A DNA stretch of 64,000 nt from Vigna angularis (taxonomy: Eukaryota > Streptophyta > Magnoliopsida > Fabales > Fabaceae): NCBI RefSeq assembly GCF_016808095.1, contig NC_068975.1, positions 17,553,501-17,617,500 of the forward strand, given 5' to 3'. Below the pieces are notes generated by a model, which saw only the letters and a list, made by a program, of their open reading frames with translations, was not told where the DNA came from and did not search any database. Shown one piece after another: positions 34,483 through 47,636 of this stretch; the first letter of the stretch is position 1, and the number at the start of each line of letters is the position of its first letter. Made by a program: the position numbers and the translations under genes.

Positions 34483-34800
34483 TTAAGAAGTGGATTTAAG
34501 ACTAACTCACTTATTTACTATAAATTAACCTTATCTCTAGTCGATGGGGGATTTTCAACACACTCCCTCACGTCGAGGTATATACATCTCGAACGTAAGA
34601 CTAGATATTAATGGATGGTCTGATAGTGACTTGATAGTAGGTGGAACAATATGTCCAACAAACAACAAATATCACTAGAATAAACTTTAACATGACTATG
34701 ATATCATGATAAGAAGTGAATTTAAGACTAACTCAACCCCACAAAACTAATTTGTAAGATGAGGTTTGCACTCACTTATGTACTATAAATTAATTTCATA
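34483..34800 (+). repeat. Legume-type dispersed repeat with direct terminal repeats
   Basis: The phrase AAGAAGTGGATTTAAGACTA appears at about 34486 and again, slightly changed, at about 34711; both are followed by CTCA and then, after some distance, by ACTATAAATTAA. Between them is a stretch with CTAGTCGATGGGGGATTTTC and CACGTCGAGGTATATACATC, which I recognise as a common interspersed sequence near legume genes. Class uncertain: possibly a terminal-repeat mini-retrotransposon. Confidence 0.5.
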
Positions 34801-34924
34801 ACAATAGTTTTGTTTATCCTAGAAATGGTTTTAAGGTCTTTATTATTTTGAGTTACTGATAATAAAAGGTATTAAGGTAAATTGTATTGGGTGAAGTAAA
34901 ATGGATAGGTTGGTTGTTGTGGTT

Positions 34925-37165
34925 ATTGATAGAGTTTGGTGCTAAGGTAAATACTTAAACCTAATTTTAAAAAAATATTTAAAAAGAATTTTGTTTCGTC
35001 AAGTTGACACCTCTTTCATTCATCGTTACAAGTCAAAAAAATCAAACAATAAAAAAAAAATGAAGAAATGAAATCATATTTGTATTGCAGTGTAGAAAAA
35101 AAAAATTTACTGTCATCTACATGTAGACATGGATGTTATACAAAACAATTTTACAAACTTTTGTTTATACTTCTGAAATATGATTAAGTTTGTACATAGA
35201 AATAATTGGGTTCATACTTATATGACAGAATAAATGTTTTACATCTTCATTACCTCCATATAATTTTATCATGCTTTGGTAAGCTTAATAATGAAAAAGT
35301 TGCAATCTTCAATTTCATCAACGGAAAATCCCTTCTTCTACCTTGGCAATAACTATCTTTTTCCCCAATTTTTTTTAATATTTAAATTTCTGGAATCTAA
35401 AAGTGAATTATAATTTGTAAATCTATCTCAACATTTTGAGTAGTTATCCTCATATATGATTCAATCAATATTAAAAAAAACATAATCACAATATCATTCC
35501 AATATAAAAGCATCCTAGTATTACTAAAATGTTCTTCCATTAAAATGTTCTTCCATTGTAATTTCGATGGGTGTAGAGGCGAACGTCAAGACATTATTAG
35601 AACAACCAAGAAAGAAAAGGGTTTGAAGAGTGAAAGTTGTTTTTTTTTTTTATGATTGAGTTATTAGATTGAAAAGTTAAGGTGGGCAGATTTGTGTAGG
35701 TAGGATTAGAGTTAGGAATGCTTGAGTTAGATTTGAGAATAATTTTGATTAGAATGTATGACTAGAATTTAAGTTGAGAAAAGGTTAGATCTAGGTATGA
35801 ATAAATTCTAGATTTAAGAACAACGTTTGGACAGAAATAATGATAATTATATTATATATGTACAAATATTATGTATAATAATTAACAAAAGTATTTGTTA
35901 AAAAATTATGATAAAATATCATCAAATATAGAAAATTTATTAAACTTTATAAAATAATATTACAAATTATGTTTTATGAGACTTAAATATATTTTGACAA
36001 TATGCTTTCAAAACGCATTGTTTGATTGAGAGTTTATTTCAAATAAATATGTTGCTGGTCGAATTCTTACATTAAATAAAAATATGTAACAATACAACTT
36101 ATAAAAAAACCAATAAACTCATTATTTTATTAATAATTTTGATTGAAAGCGTTATCATGATCTAATTGATATTATTTACAATTTATTAATATCAATGTTT
36201 CTACTTCCCAAAAAATATTATTAATTTATCATAAAAGTTGATATAAATAACGTCAGTTTCTTTCATTAAAATAATTCTTTTCTAATTTTAATTTTTATAA
36301 CAATAATCATATATCTGACTAACTTTTGTTAAGAAGTTAATCTCTCAATTACAATTGAGATATTTTTTTCAGATTTACAATAGCTTTCCATATCTATTTT
36401 TTATTGATAACCTTGTCTAATTATTTTCTCGTCATTACTTAACATTTACTATGACTATCCATTTTCGATCTTTAACAGAAATAAATTTAATTTACTTAAT
36501 ATTCCACAATTAAAAACTAAAACATGTTAAAGCTCATTTTTTATTTAATTCTCAAATATTACATAGATAATAAAGTTATGGAAGTCTAATTGTAATGTAA
36601 GTTGGAGTTTTACATTAAATAAAAAACAAATAAGGAGAACAACATATAAAAAAAAATATATCCATAAATATATTGTCTTAATAATAAAAATTTAAGTTGA
36701 AAATATTTTCATAATTTAATTGATATTGTTAAAAATGATTGGTGAGTCAAATCGCTCTAATATGTCTTTACACTTGATAAATATTATAAATTGGTCATAA
36801 AAGTTGAAATAAATAATGATAATTGTTCTCGTTAAAACACTTTTTTTTGCTAATTTTAACTTTTATAATAATAGTGATATCTCGGACCATCGAAAAACTA
36901 TTATTTAAAATGTTTTAGTTTTTAGTTATAATTAAAATTGGGTTTTTCGATTTCCAGTGTTTTTCAAATTTATAATAAGTTTTAATTTCCATTTTGTTTA
37001 TCAACCATTTTCTCTAATCATATTCTAATCCTTCCTTAAAACTGATTATTTTTTTATCATCAATAAAGAATATTAGTTAAGAACATTTTTCATTAAAAAC
37101 ATATAAAAAGAATATTCAAACATTAAGATGACATACAAACAAAGAAGATTAAAATTCATATATTG
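34925..37165. repeat. AT-rich tandem unit, copy A
   Basis: Starts near AAATACTTAAACCTAATTTT and includes the landmarks CAAGTTGACACCTCTTTC (35005), TCTGAAATATGATTAAG (35173), TAATTTCGATGGGTGTAGAG (35560) and a 500-bp sub-repeat occurring twice (about 36060-36480 and 36600-37030). No ORF. Boundaries approximate. Confidence 0.75.
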
Positions 37166-37767
37166 ATGAATGAATAATTGTCTAACTTAAAATTTTTTAA
37201 AAAAATATTTAAAGAGAATTTTGTGTCTTCAAGTTGACACCTCTTTCATTCATCAAATTGTTACAAGTAAAATAAATCAAACAATAAAAAAAATGAAGAA
37301 ATGAAATCATCTATGTATTGCAATGTAGAGAGAGAGAAAATTGTCATCTACATGTACATGACAATATTACAAAACAATTTTACAAACTTTTGTTTATACA
37401 TCTGAAATATGATTAAGTTTGTACAATAGAAATAATTGGGTTCATGTTTATATGACAAAACAAATGTTTTACAACTTCATTACCTCTTTATAATTTTATC
37501 ATACTCTAGATGATTTTGGTAAGCTTAATAATGAAAAAGTTGCCATCTTCAATTTCATCAACGCAAAATTTCTTATTATTCATTCATATACATATCTAAT
37601 AATATCTTTAGCAAGGATTATTATTTATTTTTATGCAATTTTTCTTTACTTTAATGGCATAAAGAAGTCGCTCTTTAATCCATTTGTCCTTCACCAAGTG
37701 AATTTTGATCAATAAATCACTATGATTAGGTCTTTGAGATTAAACCCTTCATATGGTTATTTCCTAA

Positions 37768-37858
<91 letters not shown>

Positions 37859-40200
37859 AATTACATTTTATGATATCTTGCTAAACGAAAATCACATTCA
37901 TCAATATGAAAAATATACATTTCACTCTATTGTCCTTTGTATCTTTTACATAATTTAAAATAAAAATTAATCTAATTAAAGTTTAAAAATATAAAAGTCG
38001 CAGAATTTTCCATAAAATAATTTGAATGATTCAATTACTATTTATCAATAAATAAATTATATTATCATCCAATTAAAATATTTCTCATAAAAAATAAAAT
38101 TTTATTAACCCTACCATGTACACATAGTCACAAGAATCAGTGAATTTCTAATGTAATTTTAGAATTTAAAATCTTAGCGAAACCTCTTATGAAATGTTTA
38201 TACCTTTGTACATGATAACAAGCTTCTATCATCTTTACCTCAGCTTCATGTTACATAGAGTTATACTAGAAGTAAGTGTTCAATTACATTAGGCATTGAG
38301 TCATATCATTAAGTTATATGTAAGTATAAGCAAGCATCTCACTATAATACAACTTAACATAGCTTAATTTAAGAATTATATCATATATTATTATAAACTA
38401 TAGTGAACTTAGTTCCCGAATTGAGCTCCTCATTTTAAGTTCGCAATACCAAACTTAATCATTATCATAATACACTAAAAGATAGGAGATTTTAACCTTA
38501 TAGGAGTTTAGCTGAAAGATATTCATTTAATTGTGAGAGAATATAAAAAAAAATTACTCCCAAAAGAAAAAAAAACATATAAAATTGCATTAACAAAAAA
38601 AAACAACTCCTTAAAAGAAAAAAAAAACAACTCATGCATGATTCATTATTAAAAAAAATAAAACATAATCACAATATCATTCCAATTGTAATTTCGATGG
38701 GTGTAGAGAAAAAGATCAAGACATGATTGGAAGAGTGAAATAGTTTTTTTTTTATGTTTTTTTTTTTTATTTTTTTATTGAGTCATTAGATTGAGAAGTT
38801 AAGGTTAGTGGATTTGTGTGAACAGGGTTAGAGTTAGGGATGCTTGAGGTAGAGTTAGGGATGATTTTGATTAGAGTGTATGACTAGAATTTAGGTTGAC
38901 AGTGAGTCAGATCTAAGTATGAATAGATTGCGGATTTAAGAAGAACGTTTGTGTAGAAATAATGATAAATATATTATATATGTACAAATATTATATATAA
39001 TAATTAACAAAAATATTTTTTAAAAAATTATAATAAAATATCATTAAATATAGAAAATTTATTAAACTTCATAAAATAATATTATAAGTTATGTTTTATG
39101 AGACTTAAATATATTTTGACGTGTTTTCAAAACGTATTGTTTGATTGAAAGTTTATTTCACATAAATATGTTAAAGTTAAGTGTTAGTTGAAGTTTTAAG
39201 TAAAATATGTAAAAACTAATTTATAAAAAAAAATTATAAACTTATTATCTTAATATAATTTGGATGAAAAGTGTTGTTATAGTCTAATTGATATTGTTCA
39301 CAATTTATAGGTGTCAAATTTCTCTAATATCTCTACTTTCCGACAAATATCATAATTTGTCATGAAAGTTGACATAAATAACAACAGTTTCTCTCGTTAA
39401 AATACTCTTTTACTAATTTTAATTTTTACAACAACATATATATGACAATCGAAACTTTTATTAAGAAGTTGAATCTCTAAATTACAAGTGAGACATTGTT
39501 TTCGATTTACAATAGTTTTCAATTTCTATTTTGTTTATCAACAACTTTCTCTAGTTATCTTATCATCATTCCTTAACATTCATCATAAATATCCATTTTT
39601 GATCTTTAATAGAAATATATATAATTTAATTCTTCATATTCCACCATTAAAAAATAAAACACTCTAAAACTCAATTTTTTATTTAAATCTCAAATATTAC
39701 ATAGATAATAAAGTTATAAAAGCCTCCTAATTGTAATGTTAGTTAAAGTTTCACATTAAATAAAAACAAATAAGGAAAACAACATATAAGAATAAAAACC
39801 CATAAACATATTGTCTTAAAAATTTAAGTTGAAAGTGTTGTGATGATTTAATTGATATTGTTCAAAATTTATTAGTCTTAGTCAAATCTATCTGGTGTCT
39901 CTACTTCCGACAAATATCATATTGTCATAAAAGTTGAAATAAATAATGACGGTTTTTCTCATTAAAACACTCTTTTACTAATTTTAACTTTTACAACAAT
40001 AGTCATGTCTCCGACTATCAAAAAACTATTATTAAAAAAAATCTGATATTTTAATTACAATTGAAATTTGGTTCTTTTATTTTCTGTGTTTTCCAATTTA
40101 TAATAGATTTCAATTTCCATTTTGTTTATTAACCATTTTCTTTAGTCATCTTGTACCTTTCTTAAAAACTCATTATTTTTAAGGAAAATAATTAAAGAAT
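37166..40200. repeat. AT-rich tandem unit, copy B
   Basis: Same landmarks as copy A at 37225, 37399 and 38693, with the sub-repeat again twice (about 39180-39560 and 39720-40150). Longer than copy A by a segment of about 1.1 kb (37565-38660) that includes the microsatellite. Copy C shares this extra segment. Confidence 0.75.
37772..37854. repeat. (TA)n(GA)n microsatellite
   Basis: About 22 TA units followed by about 20 GA units. The matching site in copy C (about 52783-52800) has only a few TA units, so the expansion happened in copy B. Confidence 0.95.
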
Positions 40201-40439
40201 TAGGTGATAAGGTAAATACTTAAACCTAATTTTGTGAAAACATTTAAAGAGAATTTTGTTTCTTCAAGTTGACACCTCTTTCATTCATCAAATCGTTACA
40301 AGTAAAACAAATCAAACAATAAAAAAATGAAGAAATGAAATCATCTTTGTATTGCAATATAGAGAAAAAAAATATTGTCATCTATATGTAGATATTGATG
40401 TTATACAAAACCATTTTTCAAACTTTTGTTTATAATTCT
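40201..40439. repeat. AT-rich tandem unit, copy C, first part
   Basis: Same start as copy A, interrupted at 40439 by the Tat element. The copy resumes at 51041-51398, 52763-54213 and 63967-64000. Confidence 0.8.
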
Positions 40440-41179
40440 TGTTTCGGTTAATATTTTTGTGGGACCAAGACATTAACCTTTATGACGTGGCTTTCCTTCT
40501 TCTGACAACTAAATCTCCTGCTCCAAGTTCTTCAAGTCCAAGCCAAGAGGGGAGATACCTGCAAAAGGCACTCCGACGCTCAAGTTAGGCGTCTGTTGAA
40601 GGAGTTGTTGCTCACAAATGGATATTATGCTAATTGAGTATTATGAATTCAGTAGAGCATGAGTAGAATGTAAATGGAATGTTTTGGAGTATGAATTTAG
40701 CCTACCTGATTGATGTCCCTGACCTTGTATTTATAAGTTGTCACAAGCCAAACAGACTTACCTTAAAATTCGGGCAGTTGAAAACAGACTTCTCTTAAAA
40801 TCCAAGCGGTTGCTCATAAACAACTTTATGAATATCTTTTAATCAGATATCTTTGATTGTTTTGATCATCCACTTGACACTTGGCCCAATGAGCGCTAGC
40901 CCAATTTAATAAAGTCGATTGCCCTTGTTGGCTATAGTGCTGACCGAACGGTGCTGAGCGCATGACCGTTCGGTATCTACATAATTGACAAGAGTTGTTG
41001 CGGTTTGACCTGGCTGATGAGCGTTGTTGCGGTTTGTGACCGTTCGGTATCTACATAATTGACGAGCGTTGTCGCGGTTTTACCTGGCTAACGAGCGTTG
41101 TTGTCGATGAGCGCTGCTACAGTAGATAGACTGATCGGTCTTGGATGCTAACCATTTGGCCTAGATATCATACTATACA
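40440..41179 (-). repeat. 3' LTR of the old Tat element
   Basis: Begins TGTTTCGGTTAAT on the plus strand and ends ATACTATACA. Contains several GACGAGCGTTG-type units (about 40940-41130). Preceded in element sense by GGCTTGGGGAACATTA, the PPT (41180-41195). Confidence 0.9.
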
Positions 41180-41313
41180 TAATGTTCCCCAAGCCTGAGT
41201 TAACCATTTGGCTTTAGCCAAGGTTAAGTATAGGACTTATATGAGCTTGGGGAAGGCCATCCTTGTTCTATTGGCCGATCGGCTTGGGATGCGAGCGTTT
41301 GTCGGGGAAATGC

Positions 41314-42958
41314 TGATAGGCTGTCGTTGAAGCTATCAAATTAATACTACTTTTCAAGGCAACTTCAGTATTGCCAAGTAGTATTCAAGAAAGTAGATAG
41401 GGCTAAAGTAACCCTGAGTCGTCTCCCAACGAACACGGAATTGCTTTTGAATATCTGTGACTCTTACGAATGCTATGCAATGCTTATGAATAAAAGTAAT
41501 GGTTGAAGAGTGTTTAAAGAATAAATAAGAAACTTAAAAACAGTTATGATGAAATAGGCTAATTCCACTACTTTTCCAAGATAGATTCACCATCGGTTAT
41601 TCACGGATAATTGTTCAATTGATTATTGTTAAAGTTTCAAATTAATTAAAGTACATTCTTAATTAATTTGAGGGCGATCATGCATTTAACCAAAGTAAAT
41701 TATCAATCAAATGCAAAACCTTTCTAGATTATTCACAATAAATTCAACCAAAGTACATTCTCAATCAAATTCTATTGTGTTTAATCATGTCTATTCTTAA
41801 ATCTCCTAACTAAATTAAAAGCTAATCAATCAAAGTAAATTCTCAATTGATTATAGTTGAAATTATTACTAATCAATCAAAGTACATTCTCAATTGATAG
41901 TAAAAACCATTTAATCATATGAAAGTTCCTAAATTAAATCAAAGTAGATTCTCAATTTAAACCTAGAAACCCTAAAACTCATATAATCAATATGCATGTA
42001 GATTCAAACACATTATGATGCAAAAATCTTTGCTTTTAACAAGATAGAGAGATGAAAGACATAGAGAGAACAACTTAAATCAATAACCAAAGTAAACAAT
42101 TGCATTAACTCAGTATAACCTCAGAATCCATAATGGAATTACAGTAGAATAGCCCTAGATGCTTAGCTCTCCATGAATGAAGTTAAATACAAGATGAAAG
42201 AAAAATGAGAAGAGTATGAGAGAATGAATGAATTGAAGTCCCCTTTTCTGCCTCCCTTGGGTCTCTTTATATAGGCTTGATTGGGCTTGGACTCTGAATA
42301 GTTTGTTGATAAGATATTTTCTGTTGATATATTATATCTTTCAAATATTCATTAGATTAAATCAGTTTTAAAGAATATTTGATAGATATTAACTCAATTA
42401 TCTTATATCCTATATCTTCCAAATAACTAAAAGATTTAAATAATGATAAAATTATTTGGAAGATATTTTCTGTTGATATTCCCAAATTAAATTCAACAAC
42501 TAAATTTTATCTTCTAGATTTTTTGACTTTCCAAAATTGCACAAATACCCTGAAATTTCCTTTATTTGCACTTTAGCCTCTTTAGAATTCTCCAAAATTG
42601 CACCAAAATTCCTGTTTGACCAACTTTTACCAGCTTTGACTAAGGAAGGATGCGACCAATGAGAACTTGCCACGTGGCAACCCTCTTTCTCACCCAATTA
42701 AGATTTCAAATAAAATCTTATTTTGTCCTTAATTTGCAATTTGGACCAATAAAGTTTCAATTTTAGCTGCACAAATAAATATTAGAACATCCAAGAATAA
42801 TTTATGCAACTAAAAATCACTTTTTAAGTCTCTTTTTATTCCCAAACCCAAAAATTCCAACCATCACAAATCCTCTTTAAATCAATCATTCAAGCACATG
42901 AATTTCATCAAAAATTTAATTTTAAAGCATAAATGTGGGCATAAATATGCACTGATCA
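41314..42958 (-). mobile_element. Solo LTR (1645 bp) with AATGC target duplication
   Basis: Bounded by TGATAGGCTG on the left and GCACTGATCA on the right, with AATGC at 41309-41313 and again at 42959-42963. No PBS, PPT or coding sequence. A CTATATAAAG box at about 42269 suggests minus orientation. It also holds a short repeat family at 41645-41965. Confidence 0.87.
41645..41965. repeat. Interspersed CAAAGTANATTCTCAATYAA repeats in the solo LTR
   Basis: Six variants of this 20-base phrase at intervals of about 40-70 bases, separated by unrelated AT-rich sequence. Confidence 0.75.
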
Positions 42959-43093
42959 AATGCCTTTATCATTCAGATGATAGTCCATGAGGGACTGTCT
43001 TCACCGCTTGGTTTATATAGTCCAGGAAGGACTGTCGTTACCGCTCAATTGCTTGGTTTATATAGTCTAGGAAGGATTGTCGTTACCGCTCAA

Positions 43094-43268
43094 TTTATAG
43101 TCCATGGGGGAATGTTTTTTATTTATAGTCCATGGGGGACTGTTTTTGATTTATAGTCCATGGGGGACTGTCTTTGATTTATAGTCCATGGGGCACTGTA
43201 TTTGATTATATCCCCGGGAGACTGTCTTTTGATTTATAGTCCATGGGGGACTGTCTTTGATTTATAGT
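43094..43268. repeat. 28-bp tandem repeat in the old Tat element 3' region
   Basis: TAGTCCATGGGGGACTGT recurs at 43098, 43126, 43154, 43182 and, after a variant unit, 43237. Looser, longer forms extend back to about 42980. Confidence 0.88.
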
Positions 43269-44535
43269 TGTTGAGAGGGTCGCACCTCTCACAAAAGTTG
43301 TGCATAAAAGAATGCAGTATAGTACTAGGAAGTGACTCCTAGGTCGTCTCTCAAGGACCAATTTTGGTTCAGTCTCAGATCAAACACGTAGTGGGGGGGG
43401 ATTTGATGGTTGTTTTTGTGCAGGAAAATGTAAATGTTGAAAGTAGTAAATTAACAAACCATAAAAATAAAACAGTAAATAGTAAAAACGAAATTAAACA
43501 GTAAAAATCGAAATCACAGTGAAAATAAAATGCGGAACAATAAATTGCAGAGACGCACAATTACGGAAATTAAATTTTGAAAGTGAAATTATTTCTAAAA
43601 ATTCCTAAATGCCATAACATGTTGAGCTTCCATGTATTTCATTCAAAAGAAAAAAAAATAAAAAAATAAAAAAATAAAACAAAAGGAAATAGGTTCTTCA
43701 AACAAAAAAAACCGTGGCCTCTCATCCTCTCCACACGTAAACATACTTACTTCTCCTATGATTAAACTACAATTTAAAATCAAGTGCTAAAGTATTCTAC
43801 CAACTCTTATCCTTCACGTAAAGAAGAGAAGCCAAAACCAAATTCTCTTCTCATTTAATTAAGTTGCTCAAAGAAAAACCAAGCTCATGACAATAAGATT
43901 CAACACTAAGTATGCGGAAATAAGATTCTCATTCAGCTGAGTAAAGAACTTGAATTGCAAAGATAAGCCAATGCTAGTAAAATTTCAGTGATGTGCTAAT
44001 AAAATAACAGTACATTCCAGCAGCTCAAGAAGAGAAATAGAACAACATTCAAGCTACTATAAGAAGTGAAAACACGTTCATGGAATAGAACAAAATGAGT
44101 GAACTTCCCTTCTTTCACGTCCCTTTCTCCATGTGTCAGCTCAACTCTTCCAGCTCAACCGTAACCCTCCATTCTCTCAACGTGCTGCTCCACCGAGAAT
44201 TTCTCTTCTTCTTTAATTTGCTGGACGTCACTCCCCTTTTCAATTGAAGCACCCCTTTCTCAAAGGCCCAAAGAGTAAAATCACCATAGTGTCCTCTTTC
44301 TTGTGCACACTTCTTTTACAACCTTCCAAATGTCCCAAATTGTATTTCCAAAATTTTCCTGTAATTAATAAATCAAATAATTAGCTTCAGAAAACCCAAA
44401 TTAGCACAATTACGAATTTCCGACCAAATTAAGCACAATTAGCAAAAATGGGAAAATACTGGACATTCAAGCACAATTCTTTGATTAAATTCGGTACAAT
44501 AAGCTAAGTGAAATTGAGAAAATATTGACTCATCA
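43269..44535 (-). repeat. 3' LTR of the gag-only element
   Basis: Begins TGTTGAGAGGGTCGCACC on the plus strand and ends CTCATCA; matches 47824-49089 almost perfectly. Confidence 0.95.
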
Positions 44536-46019
44536 AAATAGACCACACTTAGTCTTTTGCACTCCTGGGCAAAATCAAGACGCAGATCAAGGAATAGTTC
44601 AAAGGACTTTTAGGGAGGTGACACAAACGCAGCACACAGAAAATATCAGGTGTACGACACAAACTCAGTACACAGAAAACAAAGACTCACAAGGAAATAA
44701 ACAAAATTACACAATCCTCAAGAAATCTGGACAAAGAAAAGATGTAGACGATATCCAACACAGAATCAAGGAAATCAGATACTTATTAAATTAATCCAAG
44801 CAATTCAATCATAGTAAAATGATCAATCAGCTCAAGAGGTGAATCGAAAATAACAAAACCTCACAGATGCACTATTAGTGTTTCTCTCAAGTGTCTAAGG
44901 TAAGCAATGTTAACTCAATGCACTCAAGAAAGCAAGCAACAACAGACTTGGCACACCTCTAATATCAACACTCAAAACATATGCATGTTCAAATCAAAAG
45001 GTCTTTTATGGATGTAATGGGGCCAAGGACAAGGGAGGATAATTATGGGTGAGAAGTTACAAACCAAAAGAAATAGAGGAGCAATGGGGAACAAGTGTAA
45101 ACACAGTCAAATCATACCCAAAACCTCTAATTCAATCCTCTTCTTGACTCCACTATTCACAACAATTTGTTTTTATTTTTCTCTATTTTTTTTTCATCCT
45201 GTCTCTTTTCTTTTCTCTCTTTGGCACACAACTTGTAAGAGACAAGATACGCAACATATTTACAAAAACAAAACAAGAAGAGGAACCAACTAGCCAATTC
45301 ATCAGAATCCCCAGGGAGACTGCACTTGTTCCCAAAACACTTCCAAAGCTCCAAAATTCCCTAAGGGTAAGGTAATCATGGTTTTTCACTTAGGGCTAGT
45401 GTATGAGCTTGAAAACAAAGAACTGGGGAAAAGTATAGGCTCAAGGGGGTTATCAAAGGATTAGAACAAGGTAGGCTTATTTGGCTAGAGAGGCTCAAGA
45501 ACAAAACTGCCTTTATCACTTCCAAACATGCATATCAATCAAGAATTATCAACAAGAGTCAAGCCAAGGAATATGTGCAAGCAATCAAGAGACATATCAC
45601 ACAAGAAAGAACATAAAGTGGCTCAAATTCTCACACAGGGTTATTGTGTCACAATCAATTCAACCTCTCAAACATCATAATCATCTTCCAAGTAGAGAAA
45701 AGCAAGGATTTCCAACCAATCAGAGTATCAATGAAGTGAAAGACACATCTACAACCTAAACAAAGTCCAGAAATCAAGAGAAACATGTAAAACTGTATAC
45801 AAGACAAAACAAAAACTACCTAGAAAAGAAAAAATTTAACCAAGAAAACAAAAACTAACGAAGAAAAATAAAAATCTCCCCCAATAGACCACACTTAAAC
45901 TACACAGTGTCCTCAATGTGTCATAAGCATAAGATTAGAAATCAAAACAGTGAACAGATCATGGACAAGTGCAATAAAAGTAGGAAAAGGGGGAGAAGAG
46001 AGAAAGAAAACTCCCCTAG
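44536..46019 (-). other. 3' non-coding region and PPT of the gag-only element
   Basis: The 3' PPT candidate beside the LTR is TAAGTGTGGTCTATTT (44536-44551, minus strand). A second, more purine-rich version, TAAGTGTGGTCTATTGGGGG, lies at about 45878-45898. Short ORFs in between show no family features. Confidence 0.7.
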
Positions 46020-47636
46020 TCATGGTGGCAGTTGCCAATTTTGGACTTGTAGGGAGATATCTTCCACCATAGGATTCACCAAAGAAGTTCTAAGGAAGAA
46101 CTGCTTCATCCTCCAAATTTGATCTAGCAGGGAGATGTCCTCCACAGCTAGATCTAAGAAGGAAGGGTTGTTGATGAGCGGGTTCAGCCGGTGCCTATTG
46201 ATCTTCAAACTGTTGTGTAGGCTTGCACCTTTGTCATCAATTGTGGGTGCTTGTTGATTAAATACATGTGTACCTCCTGCATCATGGTTAGTGCAATGTG
46301 TCTCTATAGAAATTTCATGCAGGCGTATAACACTCAATCCTATTGTAACTGGCTGAACCTTAGATACATCCTCAGAACATGAATCAATTTCAATTTCAGA
46401 AACATTATCAACCACAGACTCAGATTCATGTTCAGTGCATGGATAAGAAGTATTCAGATATGATGGCAAAAGTGGTTTCTCATCATGCAGAGAGGGAAAA
46501 TTAAAAGCATTCTCATCAACAATATAATCACCAATAACATACCCATCAACAGCATAATCATGAAAAGCATATTCATCAACAGCAAAATCAAATTTAGGTA
46601 TGTTTACCTCTACTTCCTTGAAGGTTGGAAGAGTGGTAGAAGATGATGATGGTGGTCTACCTTTCTCAAAAGTATTGCTTATTCGTGCTTGGTCCTCAAA
46701 ATATTTGTCAGTCTCCTCAGGTGCAAGAGTAGGGACGTAGGATGATGGGAAAGTAGGTGGCATAATGAGAAAATGACTCTGGTCCACATCTCCTGTATAG
46801 GTGACACCAACATCATCAGGAGTTTGAACAGTCTGAAATGGTGATTCCTCTAATATTTGAGACTGTTCCTGATTGAGTTGAGTGGCCATCTGTCCTATCT
46901 GGTCATTCAAGCTTTGAATGGACGCTCTGGTCTCTTGCTGAAACTGAATGTTCTGCATGGTCATTTGCCTCAGTAACTCCTTCAATGTAGGCTCAGAAGT
47001 AGAAGGCTGAGGAGCTATTTCGGCAGGAGCACTATACTGCTGACTCTCGTATTGCTGGACTGGTGGAGGCATAAAAGTACTCTGGAATGGTGGTTCTTGA
47101 TATTGATGTTGTGGAGCATTATACCATCCCAAGGTAGGGTCATTCCATCCAAGACCGTTGTTGTAAGCATATTGCACAGGGGAAAATTTGCTCAGAAACT
47201 GATGCTCAAGATATCCCCAATCGGTAACGGATCTCAGAGGAAGAGAGTCTTTCCAATCCTTAGCTGCTCCTTGTAGTGAATGCGGAAATGCGCTCAAGAA
47301 AATGTGATCAAGAGGGACATCTGGAGGCTTCATTGAAGAGCACATGATGTGGAACTCCTCCAAATGTCTATGTGGGCATTCTCCTACAAAACCATGAAAC
47401 TTAGGGAGCAAATATGTCAGTCCAGTGCTTAGAACGCAATAAAAATCATCCTTTGTAGGTGGAACCGACTCACAAAGAGAGCTCTCAGAAGTTTGAGGAT
47501 GAGCCATATTGTTCTCAGCATAAAAATCAGCAGAATAAACATGAGGACTGTACTCAGAGTTAGATGCAGAAGGAGAATCATACTCAGAGGCACTCACAGA
47601 ATAAGCACCATTCACATAACCAAAATAGGTAGACAT
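46020..47636 (-). CDS. Gag-like protein of the gag-only element
   Basis: An intact 538-codon frame. Residues about 60-155 are a capsid-like region (FHGFVGECPHRHLEEFHIMC, AFPHSLQGAAKDWKDSLP) which then jumps from FLSKFSP to an unrelated Tyr/Gln/Pro-rich segment, suggesting an internal deletion. I see no zinc knuckle, protease or RT. The second half is acidic and Ser/Thr-rich with short internal repeats: VDEYAFHDYAVDGYVIGDY and the pair VEDISLLDQIW / VEDISLQVQNW. An open frame of this length in an element with nearly identical LTRs suggests it is still being made or was until recently, although it lacks the parts needed for its own transposition. Confidence 0.8.
   Translation of the reverse strand: MSTYFGYVNGAYSVSASEYDSPSASNSEYSPHVYSADFYAENNMAHPQTSESSLCESVPPTKDDFYCVLSTGLTYLLPKFHGFVGECPHRHLEEFHIMCSSMKPPDVPLDHIFLSAFPHSLQGAAKDWKDSLPLRSVTDWGYLEHQFLSKFSPVQYAYNNGLGWNDPTLGWYNAPQHQYQEPPFQSTFMPPPVQQYESQQYSAPAEIAPQPSTSEPTLKELLRQMTMQNIQFQQETRASIQSLNDQIGQMATQLNQEQSQILEESPFQTVQTPDDVGVTYTGDVDQSHFLIMPPTFPSSYVPTLAPEETDKYFEDQARISNTFEKGRPPSSSSTTLPTFKEVEVNIPKFDFAVDEYAFHDYAVDGYVIGDYIVDENAFNFPSLHDEKPLLPSYLNTSYPCTEHESESVVDNVSEIEIDSCSEDVSKVQPVTIGLSVIRLHEISIETHCTNHDAGGTHVFNQQAPTIDDKGASLHNSLKINRHRLNPLINNPSFLDLAVEDISLLDQIWRMKQFFLRTSLVNPMVEDISLQVQNWQLPP

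Noticed and set aside
41180..43268. Hidden pol of the old Tat element in the left part
   Set aside because: After setting aside the solo LTR and repeats, no RT, RNase H or integrase motif is readable on either strand.
44525..45759. Short plus-strand ORFs in the 3' region of the gag-only element
   Set aside because: Polar low-complexity peptides, antisense to the element, no conserved motif.
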